A stretch of 64,000 nt of DNA. Origin: AP-15 sp963712825. Lineage in GTDB: Bacteria; Pseudomonadota; Alphaproteobacteria; ATCC43930; CGMCC-115725. Where the stretch lies: assembly GCA_963712825.1 (NCBI GenBank), contig CAVQJP010000011.1:248001-312000 (forward strand), given 5' to 3'. The number at the start of each line of letters is the position of its first letter. Within the stretch, counting starts at the first letter, position 1. Position numbers and translations under genes: made by a program. Of this stretch, positions 20,168 through 28,038 are shown one piece after another. The notes below the pieces were generated by a model. That model saw only the letters and a program-made list of their open reading frames with translations. It did not search any database and was not told the origin of the DNA.

Positions 20168-21345
20168 GCGGGGCGCGGCGCCTCTTCGCCCGTCTTGGCG
20201 GGTCTGACCGGGTCCTGCCTGAACCGCTGCGGGCGATGGGAGAAGCCGATCGCCGTTTTGGCCCAGGTGTCGATCCCGGCCCTGACCGCGTCGTCGCGGA
20301 GTGCGCCGCTTGGCTCGAACGGGCGCAGGACAGCTCCACGACCACCGATGGCGGCGTCGCGCGGCATTACAGCTCGATCGCGGGCTGGGCGCCGTCCTAT
20401 CCCGAGACGACCGGCTATATCGTCCCGACCTTGCTCGCCTGCGCCGGGCACACCGGGCGCCGGGACCTTGTCGACCGCGCCCGGCGCATGCTCGACTGGC
20501 TGGTCGGGATCCAATTTCCGGGGGGCGCTTTTCAGGGCGGCCTGGTCAATGCCAACCCGCGCCGACCCGTCGTGTTCAACACCGGGCAAATCCTTTTCGG
20601 ACTTGCCGCCGGCGAACGCGAATTGGGAGGCTATCGCGAGCCCTTGCGCCGTGCCGCCGACTGGCTTGTGGAAGTGCAGGATGCAGATGGATGCTGGCGC
20701 CGCCACGGCTCTCCATTCGCGCCGCCGGGCGAGAAAACCTTCGACACCCACGTCGCCTGGGGTCTGCTCGAAGCCGAACGGGTCATCCCGCGAGCCGGCT
20801 ACGGTGACGCTGCGCTCGCCAACATCCGCTGGGCATTGACCCGCCAGCGCGACAACGGCTGGTTCGCCGATTGCTGCCTCAGCGACACGCGCCGGCCGAT
20901 TACCCACACTTTGGGCTACGCGCTGCGCGGCGTCGTCGAAGCTCATCGCTTCAGCGGTGACGCAACGTTGTTGGCGGCGGCGCGGCGCACTGCAGACGGG
21001 CTGTTGTCGGCGCTCGGTCCCGAGGGATGGCTGCCGGGTCGGCTCGATGCGCGCTGGCGCGCGGCGGCGGAGTGGGTCTGCGTCACCGGGTCGAGCCAAA
21101 TCGCGCATTGCTGGCTGTTGCTCTACCAGCTGACCGGGGCCAAGGGCTATCGGGACGCGGCGCGGCGAACCAACGCCTGGGTCAGGCGCACGGTGGCGCT
21201 CGATGGGCCGGCGGGAGAGCGCGGCGGGGTCAAAGGCTCGTTCCCGTTCGACGGCGGCTACGGCAGGTTTGAATTTTTGAACTGGGCGGCGAAATTCACG
21301 ATCGACGCCAATCTGTTGGAGCAGGAGATTGCAAACGGGCAATAA
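20164..21345 (+). CDS. alpha/alpha-toroid protein (six-hairpin glycosidase/prenyl-cyclase-like fold)
   Basis: A 393-residue protein built of helical-hairpin repeats, each with a small aromatic-glycine motif: SIAGWAPSYPETTGYIVPT, QDADGCWRRHG, RQRDNGWFADC, GPEGWLPGRL. This pattern is typical of (alpha/alpha)6 toroids in glycosidases, epimerases and terpenoid cyclases. GTG 20164 overlaps the stop of the ATP-grasp gene by four bases, so the two proteins are made together. No secretion signal is evident. The catalytic residues and reaction are unknown; it may act on the same glycan or lipid intermediate as its neighbour. Confidence 0.75.
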   Translation: MSGARRLFARLGGSDRVLPEPLRAMGEADRRFGPGVDPGPDRVVAECAAWLERAQDSSTTTDGGVARHYSSIAGWAPSYPETTGYIVPTLLACAGHTGRRDLVDRARRMLDWLVGIQFPGGAFQGGLVNANPRRPVVFNTGQILFGLAAGERELGGYREPLRRAADWLVEVQDADGCWRRHGSPFAPPGEKTFDTHVAWGLLEAERVIPRAGYGDAALANIRWALTRQRDNGWFADCCLSDTRRPITHTLGYALRGVVEAHRFSGDATLLAAARRTADGLLSALGPEGWLPGRLDARWRAAAEWVCVTGSSQIAHCWLLLYQLTGAKGYRDAARRTNAWVRRTVALDGPAGERGGVKGSFPFDGGYGRFEFLNWAAKFTIDANLLEQEIANGQ

Positions 21346-21477
21346 CTTTCCGATGACCGCAACACAGGTGAGGACGGGGGCCAATTTGCCGGGTCGCCGC
21401 GTCGATGCGGACACCGGCGATCCCACCGCGCCCGCGGCAGCTTACGGCCCATCAGCCGAATCAATCGGTCGACCGCA

Positions 21478-22575
21478 ATGAAGCCATCTTTGGTCGATCA
21501 TCTCTCATGCCCGGTCGACGGCGCACCGCTGCACCTCGAAATTGCGGAAATGGAAGCAGAAGAAGTCAAGACCGGAACCCTTCGTTCGGCGCTCGGACGG
21601 GATTATCCTATCAGAGATTACATCCCGCGCTTTGTCGACGACGACACCTACGCTGCCAGCTTTAGCCGCCAGCGGCAGCATGTGAGGCAGCACTTTGAAG
21701 CTTACCGGCGCGACTTCGACGAGGACGCGGCCGCCGAGCTGCTTGTCCAGTCCACCGGTTTCGATCTTGCTTGCCTCGATGGCCTAACCCTAGACGCCGG
21801 GTGCGGCTACGGCCGATTTTTGCGAGTTGTCGATGCCGCGGGCGGCGATGTCATAGGGGTCGATCTCAGCGCCCAAACGGTGGAATTGGCATTCGAGTTT
21901 GCCGGCCGGCGCGAGCATGTGCACATCGTGCAGGCGGACCTGACCAGGCTCCCCTTCCCGCCCGGACATTTCCGCCGGGCGTTCTCGATCGGAGTCCTTC
22001 ACCACACGCCCGACACGCGCAGATCCTTTGAGCGCCTCGCACATTACCTCGCGGACGGGGGAGAGATCGCAATCTGGGTCTACGCGCCCGAAATGAAAGT
22101 CGGATCCAACGCCTGGCGCAAGCTGACCACCAGATTGCCGCTCGGTCTCGTTTATGGCTGGTGCGTCGCGAACGAGGTCGTTTTCGCCGGAGTGAGGTCG
22201 CTGCCGCGCGGCGGCGGACGGTTCAGCGCGCTCGTCCCTGGCGGTACCTTGGAAACACCGTTTTGGATGCGGGTTATGAGCGACTTCGACGATCTGACGC
22301 CGTGCTATGCCCATGTTCACACCGCGAGCGAAGTGTGTGAGTGGTTCCTCGCATCCGGCCTCGCCGAGGTTGCGATTTTACCGCGCCCGACAGCCGTTCG
22401 CGGCCGCAAGCCCGCATCGGCGCGGGCAGGGCTTCCTCCCGAGAACAACGCCGCGGCGGCCACGGCCGAAGCAGTCGGTGCAACCTTTCCAGGGTCAAAA
22501 CCGCATGAGGCAAATCTTGGTCCGATCCGCCTCCGCTCTGGTACGGGTGGAGCCGCCGCGGGGGTTTCGGATTGA
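21478..22575 (+). CDS. class I SAM-dependent methyltransferase with short zinc-ribbon-like N-terminus
   Basis: A 365-residue protein. Residues 1-50 (DHLSCPVDGAPLHLEI) resemble the Trm112-like leader found on some methyltransferases, though with few cysteines. The catalytic domain has motif I LDAGCGYGRFLR, the acidic IGVDLS, and FSIGVLHHTPDTRR as motif IV. Substrate is unknown; the context suggests a sugar or lipid-linked glycan. The last 55 or so residues after AVRGRKP are alanine- and glycine-rich without family character, and the true end may have been lost and replaced by read-through. It lies in the glycan cluster, 130 bases after the toroid gene. Confidence 0.82.
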   Translation: MKPSLVDHLSCPVDGAPLHLEIAEMEAEEVKTGTLRSALGRDYPIRDYIPRFVDDDTYAASFSRQRQHVRQHFEAYRRDFDEDAAAELLVQSTGFDLACLDGLTLDAGCGYGRFLRVVDAAGGDVIGVDLSAQTVELAFEFAGRREHVHIVQADLTRLPFPPGHFRRAFSIGVLHHTPDTRRSFERLAHYLADGGEIAIWVYAPEMKVGSNAWRKLTTRLPLGLVYGWCVANEVVFAGVRSLPRGGGRFSALVPGGTLETPFWMRVMSDFDDLTPCYAHVHTASEVCEWFLASGLAEVAILPRPTAVRGRKPASARAGLPPENNAAAATAEAVGATFPGSKPHEANLGPIRLRSGTGGAAAGVSD

Positions 22576-22771
22576 ACGGTGGAACGGCACGCTTGCGCAA
22601 AGGTCCGCGGCCCAGCCGCCCTGCTCCGCCGCCTCGGCGGAGAACACAGATCAATTGGCTCAGCAGCGGCGCGAGGTGGGTGAAATGAGCGCGGTGCGGT
22701 GCTCCGTGGCGGTTGAGCTGACGACCGCCGCGAATTTTTGCGTCGCTCACGCTCAATACTAGGGAATCCAC

Positions 22772-24127
22772 ATGCGCGGACTGGCTCTTGGCATCGTCTT
22801 TTTTTCGCTGCTTCCTTTTATTTTTATCAAAGGACCATTTTTTGGCATCTTGATGTGGTTTTGGGTTTCGCTGATGAACCCGCAGCAAGTCGTCTGGGGC
22901 AGCATTTTTTCGGGAGTTCCATACGCTTTCGTTGTCGCGGTTGCGACCTTGGCAAGCTTGGTGGTCGCCAGGGGCGAGCCGAAACTGCCGCCAGCCAACA
23001 AAACCACCTTCCTGCTTATATTTCTGATGCTGTGGGTCAGCGTGACCACTTGGTATGGGATTGGGCCGCCCGACCAGCTCTACGACAAATGGCAGCTTTC
23101 CGAGAAGATGCTGTTTATGACGCTTGTCGCCTATGCATTGACCAACTCGCGGGTCCGGCTCGAGCAGTTGATTTTGGTATGCGTGCTTTCAATCGCTTTC
23201 TGGGGCTTCAGAGGAGGATTGATTGCCATCGCGACCGCCGGCGGTGTGAAAGTTCATGGTCCCGACGGCACGATGATTGGCGACAACAACGATCTCGGCG
23301 TCGCCTTGACGATGATCTTGCCGCTGATTTTTTACTTGCGGGAGCGCTACCGGCAGCTCGTCGTCAAGTGGCCGATGCAGGTGCTTATCGGCCTGACGAT
23401 ACTTGGAGATATCTTTACCTATTCGCGGGGCGCGTTAGTGGCCATTACCGCTATGGGCTCGATGCTGTGGCTGCGCTCGCGAAACAAGCTCCAGATTCTG
23501 ATCGTGATTGTCGTCGCCGCGGTCGGCATCTGGAATTTTGCCCCGGCAGAGTGGACCGCCCGGATGTTCACGATCGAGAGCTATCAGCAAGATGCCTCGG
23601 CCGAGGGTAGGATCCACATGTGGGAACGCGCCTGGGCGTTGGCACAAATGAGACCCGTGGTCGGAGGCGGATTTCATTGGTCATATGATCCCGGTATGGT
23701 GAATGAATTGCTTTCGGGCACCAACCTGCCGAAGATGGAAAGTCCGCTCGCGGCGCACAGCATTTGGTTCGAAATGCTCGGCGACCACGGTTTTGTCGGG
23801 CTTCTGCTGTTTGTCACGATTTTGGCGAGCGCCTTTGTCGATGCCGGCTGGTTGATCCGCCGGACGCGGCGCGAACCCGATCTGGCCTGGGCGAACAATC
23901 TCGGACGGATGCTGCAAGTGGCGCTGGTGGGATTCTGCGCTGGCGGCAGTTTTGCAACGCAAGGAATGTATGACGGCCTTTACGCGGTGGTAATTATCGC
24001 GGCGGTGGCACGGCGGCTTGTGGCTGCCGAACTGGCTGGGCGCAAGGTTGCAGCACTGAATTTCCGGGGTTTGGCGATGAGCGCGCAGCCCGCCGTTTTC
24101 CAGCCGCAACCCAGCCGCCAGTTCTGA
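22772..24127 (+). CDS. O-glycosylation ligase, exosortase A-associated type (Wzy/O-antigen ligase family)
   Basis: A 451-residue polytopic membrane protein. The N-terminus (WFWVSLMNPQQVVWGSIF) and the central IGDNNDLGVALTMILPLI match the putative O-glycosylation ligases that accompany exosortase A systems. TYSRGALVA and WERAWALAQMRPVVGGGFHW are the O-antigen-ligase-like periplasmic loop. It would transfer or polymerise lipid-linked glycan in the periplasm. No exosortase (XrtA) or PEP-CTERM protein is in the window. The start of the gene is clearly poorer in G+C than most of the window (20 of 60 bases at 22801-22860). AGGGA precedes the ATG. Confidence 0.85.
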   Translation: MRGLALGIVFFSLLPFIFIKGPFFGILMWFWVSLMNPQQVVWGSIFSGVPYAFVVAVATLASLVVARGEPKLPPANKTTFLLIFLMLWVSVTTWYGIGPPDQLYDKWQLSEKMLFMTLVAYALTNSRVRLEQLILVCVLSIAFWGFRGGLIAIATAGGVKVHGPDGTMIGDNNDLGVALTMILPLIFYLRERYRQLVVKWPMQVLIGLTILGDIFTYSRGALVAITAMGSMLWLRSRNKLQILIVIVVAAVGIWNFAPAEWTARMFTIESYQQDASAEGRIHMWERAWALAQMRPVVGGGFHWSYDPGMVNELLSGTNLPKMESPLAAHSIWFEMLGDHGFVGLLLFVTILASAFVDAGWLIRRTRREPDLAWANNLGRMLQVALVGFCAGGSFATQGMYDGLYAVVIIAAVARRLVAAELAGRKVAALNFRGLAMSAQPAVFQPQPSRQF

Positions 24128-24215
24128 AAAACCGCCGCTACTTTGAGGATATGACGAACCCCGTATCGCAAGTGCGATCGACGGCGATGGGTCGTACTTC
24201 GCGTACCGGACGGCC

Positions 24216-25082
24216 TCAGAACGGGACCGTGCCTTTGACCACCGTGCGGTGCAGGATGCGCGGGTGCTTGTCGAGCGCGAAATTGGCGACGGCGCGGTGG
24301 AGCAGACAACGGTTGTCCCACATTACCAGGTCGCCTACCCGCCAACGATGGGCGTAGACGAATTGGCGCTGCGTCGCGTGCGCCAACAGTTCATCGAGCA
24401 ACGCTCTGCCATCGGCGATCGGCCACCCCAGGATGTGCGAGGCATGATTGCCGAGGTAAAGCGTCTTGGCGCCGGTGTCCGGATGAGTGCGCACAAGCGG
24501 GTGGTCGACGATCTCCCGCTTCTGCGAGCCGGAAACCGGCGCGGCGCCGGACGGCGCCTGCGCGGCGCCCCAATAGAACACCACCCTCAGCCCGGCAAGG
24601 CGACGTTTTACCGGGCCGCTCAGCGCGGCATAAGCCATTTGCGTGTTTGCGAATTCCGTGTCGCCGCCGGCCGGCGGCAGTGCTACCGCCCGCAGCATCG
24701 TCAGCATCGGCGGCACCCGGAAGTAGGATTTATCAGTATGCCATCTGTAGTTGCTTACCGGCGATGCCGACCGATCGACCGGGTTGCCGTTGCCGTCGAG
24801 ATTCGAGAGTACATGAGCGACAGCATATCGTTTGCTTCCGGACTGATGCTTCGGGCTGCGTTCGACTTCTCCAAAATTAGTGGCAAACGCAAATTGTTGC
24901 TCGCGGCTCACCGTCTGACCGGGAAAAACAACGACGTGATGCTCGCGAAAGGCCGTGAGAATCCGAGCCATGACCGCCGGGGTCATCGCCTGCGACAGAT
25001 CGACGCCATCGAGGGCGACACCGCCTGCCGGTGACAGGCGCGGCCCCAGCGCCGCCATGGCGGCGCTCTGCTCTTCCGGCAT
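24216..25082 (-). CDS. TauD/TfdA family Fe(II)/2-oxoglutarate dioxygenase
   Basis: A 288-residue enzyme of the taurine dioxygenase type. The metal triad starts with His115 and Asp117 (YRWHTDKSY) and is completed by the histidine in CLLHRAVANF. The arginine in RILHRTVVKG should bind the 2-oxoglutarate carboxylate. The opening LSPAGGVALDGVDLSQAM is the usual N-terminal strand pair, so ATG 25082 is preferred although the frame is open to 25196. Substrates of this family are varied (sulfonates, aryloxy acids, alpha-ketoacid-linked hydroxylations); nothing here fixes it. It is convergent with the O-ligase gene and 123 bases downstream of a methyltransferase on the same strand. Confidence 0.88.
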   Translation of the reverse strand: MPEEQSAAMAALGPRLSPAGGVALDGVDLSQAMTPAVMARILTAFREHHVVVFPGQTVSREQQFAFATNFGEVERSPKHQSGSKRYAVAHVLSNLDGNGNPVDRSASPVSNYRWHTDKSYFRVPPMLTMLRAVALPPAGGDTEFANTQMAYAALSGPVKRRLAGLRVVFYWGAAQAPSGAAPVSGSQKREIVDHPLVRTHPDTGAKTLYLGNHASHILGWPIADGRALLDELLAHATQRQFVYAHRWRVGDLVMWDNRCLLHRAVANFALDKHPRILHRTVVKGTVPF

Positions 25083-25205
25083 CTCAGCACGTTCGGCGAT
25101 CACGACGAACTCCGGCGCCAGCGTTTCAATCACGGGATCAGCAGGTCCGGGCGCCGCACGCCGCCATCGGCGACCCTCGCGAACGCCGCAACGCACAATC
25201 TTCCG

Positions 25206-26045
25206 TCACCGGCTGCCTGACGCGACGAGAACAGCGCTGCGGCGGCATGCGGTTGCCTCCGCCCGAACCGGTCGTCCCGTCGGCCGCTCCGCGATCACCA
25301 ACATCCCGGACGCCAGATTGCGAATGCCGAGCTTCCAAACGATCAGGTCGTAGGTCACCATTAGGCAAAACAATGGGAAAAACGAAGTAAAATATATACT
25401 TTGATAGTAAGTAAAAACATACCGCTCGTTTCGAAGGCGATTGTTCCGGATCAGCTTCTGTACCGCTGAATAATAGCATTGGTCATAAAATGCCAGAAAG
25501 CCATAGTTTCCTTTTTCAACCCAGTCCGGATGAAAATAAGAAATCAGGTGACGGACAAGCCGGTTAGGCAGCAATTGATTTATCAGGGCAAACGGGGCAA
25601 ATCTGCTCGGGAACGCGTGGATCATCGTCCCGCCAGGACGAAGCACACGAGCGCAATTCTCGAAATAGGCGACGTTGTCGCGGATGTGCTCGGCCAGCGA
25701 CCGGGATACGACGAGATCGACCGACCCGTCGCGTACCGGAAATCCGTGTTTTGCGGCATCGCCTACGACCAGCGCATTGAGCTCACCGTTCTGCCGCAAC
25801 TCTTCCTCGGAACAGTCGAGCGCGATGATCAGGTGGTTCTGCGGCTCATTGAGATAGGGTAGAAACGGACACTCCTTGCCCCCGCCGACATCGAGAAGCA
25901 CCTGTGCGGGCCGACGGTTGACCAAGTCCGCGACCTGGTGTTTGTACAGCGTGTGGAGATGGCGTCGGAAGGCTTCCGGCAACCGGGCCTCTACCGCCGA
26001 GCTAAGACGGCGATTCAGCGCGAAAAAGCGTGTCAGCGGGTTCAT
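25206..26045 (-). CDS. class I SAM-dependent methyltransferase
   Basis: A 279-residue methyltransferase with motif I LLDVGGGKECPF, ALDCSEEEL as the acidic loop, DLVVSRSLAEHI as motif IV and RVLRPGGTMIHAFPS. After the catalytic domain, KLIRNNRLRNERYVFTYYQS and a hydrophobic stretch (FTSFFPLFCLMVTYDLIVW) suggest membrane contact, so the substrate may be lipid-linked. The 3' half is AT-rich for the region (20 G+C of 60 at 25381-25440), unlike the housekeeping genes downstream. It may share a transcript with the TauD-type gene. Confidence 0.85.
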   Translation of the reverse strand: MNPLTRFFALNRRLSSAVEARLPEAFRRHLHTLYKHQVADLVNRRPAQVLLDVGGGKECPFLPYLNEPQNHLIIALDCSEEELRQNGELNALVVGDAAKHGFPVRDGSVDLVVSRSLAEHIRDNVAYFENCARVLRPGGTMIHAFPSRFAPFALINQLLPNRLVRHLISYFHPDWVEKGNYGFLAFYDQCYYSAVQKLIRNNRLRNERYVFTYYQSIYFTSFFPLFCLMVTYDLIVWKLGIRNLASGMLVIAERPTGRPVRAEATACRRSAVLVASGSR

Positions 26046-26236
26046 CTGTCAACTTATAACAATTTACACGGGTAATGTGCCTTCCCAGAAACACCTTAAA
26101 TTCATACCGCCGAGGCTCGCGACAGTCAATGCCATCGACCCTTCGCATCAGTGCCGGCCTACGCGCGCCGATCGCCCAAAGCTGGCCCGAGAGATAGTCT
26201 GCCTGCCCCTGCGGCCAACCTAACCTAACCGAAGGC

Positions 26237-26380
26237 TCAAAAGTCGGTGCAGCGGCCCTCGAACTGCCAATCCCCGTAGCGCGTCGGCTCGGGACCCTTC
26301 GGGCCACCGATTTCTACCGCCGCTGGCCGTTTGGCCGCCGAGGTCGGCGGCACTGTCGGCAAACGCGGCTTATTCGACAT
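26237..26380 (-). CDS. DUF1674 protein, succinate dehydrogenase assembly factor 4-like
   Basis: The encoded protein is about 47 residues. Its C-terminus is the family hallmark: EIGGPKGPEPTRYGDWQFEG, then RCTDF. SDHAF4/DUF1674 proteins bind the flavinylated SdhA subunit and help complex II assembly. The frame extends upstream to TTG 26422 and ATG 26416; ATG 26380 gives the usual compact length, but no start has a good ribosome site. It stands alone between a methyltransferase gene and the divergent rsmB; succinate dehydrogenase genes are not in the window. Confidence 0.75.
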   Translation of the reverse strand: MSNKPRLPTVPPTSAAKRPAAVEIGGPKGPEPTRYGDWQFEGRCTDF

Positions 26381-26605
26381 CGGGCCCGAGCGTCTGGGCA
26401 AGAGATCATCGTCCATGTGCAAAATGTGGCAACATCCAGGAGCGGCTCAACCCCTCTCATGCCGCGCTATATCGCGGAAGCGCGAGCGGGAACCGGACAC
26501 GGAGCGCGACGTTGACAGACAATCTCGTTGTCACGCGGTCGGTTGCCGCCTGTACACCGTTTGAATTCAAACCCGTCGAACCCTTTCAGATCAAGAAGAA
26601 CCTTA

Positions 26606-27907
26606 ATGTCACAAATACCGACTGCCCGTAATGTAGCTCTCGAGCTGATTGGTGCGGTTCTGCATCGCAAGCGCCCGCTCGACGATGCGATCGACGACAA
26701 CCCGGCCATGCAGCTGCTATCGGGACGCGACCGGGCCTTTGCGCGGCTGCTGGTTGCCACGGCGCTGCGGCGTCTCGGCCAAGCCGACGCGTTGATTGCG
26801 TCCTGCCTCAGCACACCTTTGGCACCGCGGGCGGCGGTGGTTCACGACATATTAAGGATCGGCGTCGCCCAGTTGCTGTTTTTGCGCACTCCGCCGCATG
26901 CTGCCGTCGCGACGAGCGTCGACCTCGCGCACAGCCGCGGCTTTTTGTCGCATAAAGGGCTAGTCAACGCGGTCCTGCGACGCTTGAGCATCGAAGGCCC
27001 CGAAATGGTTCGCGCGCAGGACGCCGCCCGCCTCAACACGCCGGAATGGCTGTGGCGGTCCTGGAGCGTGGCCTACGGCGAAGACACCGCGCGGGCAATC
27101 GCCAACGCGCATCTAAAGGAGGCGCCGCTCGACCTGACGTTGCGCGCCGACCCCGAGGCCTGGTGCGATCGGTTGCAAGGGACCCTGTTGCCGACCGGCA
27201 CCTTGCGGCGGCCTGCGGGCGGGGCCGTCACCGCGCTCCCCGGCTACAGCGAAGGCGCGTGGTGGGTCCAGGACGCGGCGGCCGCATTGCCCGCCCGGCT
27301 GTTCGGCGAGGTCGCCGGGCGCAGCATCGTCGATTTGTGCGCCGCCCCGGGCGGGAAGAGCGCCCAGCTCGCGAGCGCCGGCGCCCAGGTCATTGCCATC
27401 GACCGCTCGACACGCCGTCTCGATCGCCTCGTCGCGAATTTTGACAGGCTCAGCTTGCCGATCGAGGCGGTCGCTGCCGACGCACTGACATGGCGGCCGG
27501 GCCGCCCGGTCGACTGTGTGCTGCTCGATGCGCCGTGCACGACGACGGGCGCGATCCGCCGCCATCCCGACGTGCCGCACCTGAAGATGCCTGACGACGT
27601 AGCCCGCCTTTCGGTGGTCCAGGAAAATCTGTTGCGGGCCGCGGTCGACATGCTGGTTCCGGGCGGCACGCTGGTCTACTGCACCTGTTCGCTTGAGCCG
27701 GAGGAAGGCCCTCGGCGAGTCGAAGCGTTGATTCGCTCGGGAGCGCCGATTGCGCGCCGAGAGATCGCCGCCGAGGAGGTTGGCGGTCATCCCGATTGGA
27801 TTACCGCGGAAGGGGATTTGCGGACATTGCCGTGTCATCTGGCCGAATATGACGGCGTCGACGGATTTTTTTCCGCCCGGCTGGTCAAGGACAGGCGCGC
27901 TGCCTGA
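26606..27907 (+). CDS. rsmB: 16S rRNA (cytosine(967)-C(5))-methyltransferase
   Basis: A 433-residue RsmB/Sun-family enzyme. The N-terminal NusB-like RNA-binding domain covers roughly 1-130 (ARNVALELIGAVLHRKRPLD). The catalytic domain has motif I VDLCAAPGGKSAQL, and the two cysteines typical of RNA m5C methyltransferases lie in LLDAPCTTTGAIRRHPD and VYCTCSLEPEE. It methylates C967 of 16S rRNA. ATG 26606 starts the NusB-like domain; upstream in-frame codons are not conserved in character. It is followed by a heparinase-like gene and purH, an order common in alphaproteobacteria. Confidence 0.93.
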   Translation: MSQIPTARNVALELIGAVLHRKRPLDDAIDDNPAMQLLSGRDRAFARLLVATALRRLGQADALIASCLSTPLAPRAAVVHDILRIGVAQLLFLRTPPHAAVATSVDLAHSRGFLSHKGLVNAVLRRLSIEGPEMVRAQDAARLNTPEWLWRSWSVAYGEDTARAIANAHLKEAPLDLTLRADPEAWCDRLQGTLLPTGTLRRPAGGAVTALPGYSEGAWWVQDAAAALPARLFGEVAGRSIVDLCAAPGGKSAQLASAGAQVIAIDRSTRRLDRLVANFDRLSLPIEAVAADALTWRPGRPVDCVLLDAPCTTTGAIRRHPDVPHLKMPDDVARLSVVQENLLRAAVDMLVPGGTLVYCTCSLEPEEGPRRVEALIRSGAPIARREIAAEEVGGHPDWITAEGDLRTLPCHLAEYDGVDGFFSARLVKDRRAA

Positions 27908-28038
27908 GCGCCGTCGGCGACGGCTTGCGGCGCCGGGTTTTCCTTGTTACCAAGCGGCATGCATCGCTCGGCCGGGCAGTCCGCGTTCACTGCGGGTCGC
28001 GTCCGCTCAGGACGCTGCCGCTCCTATCGCGCAAGCGG

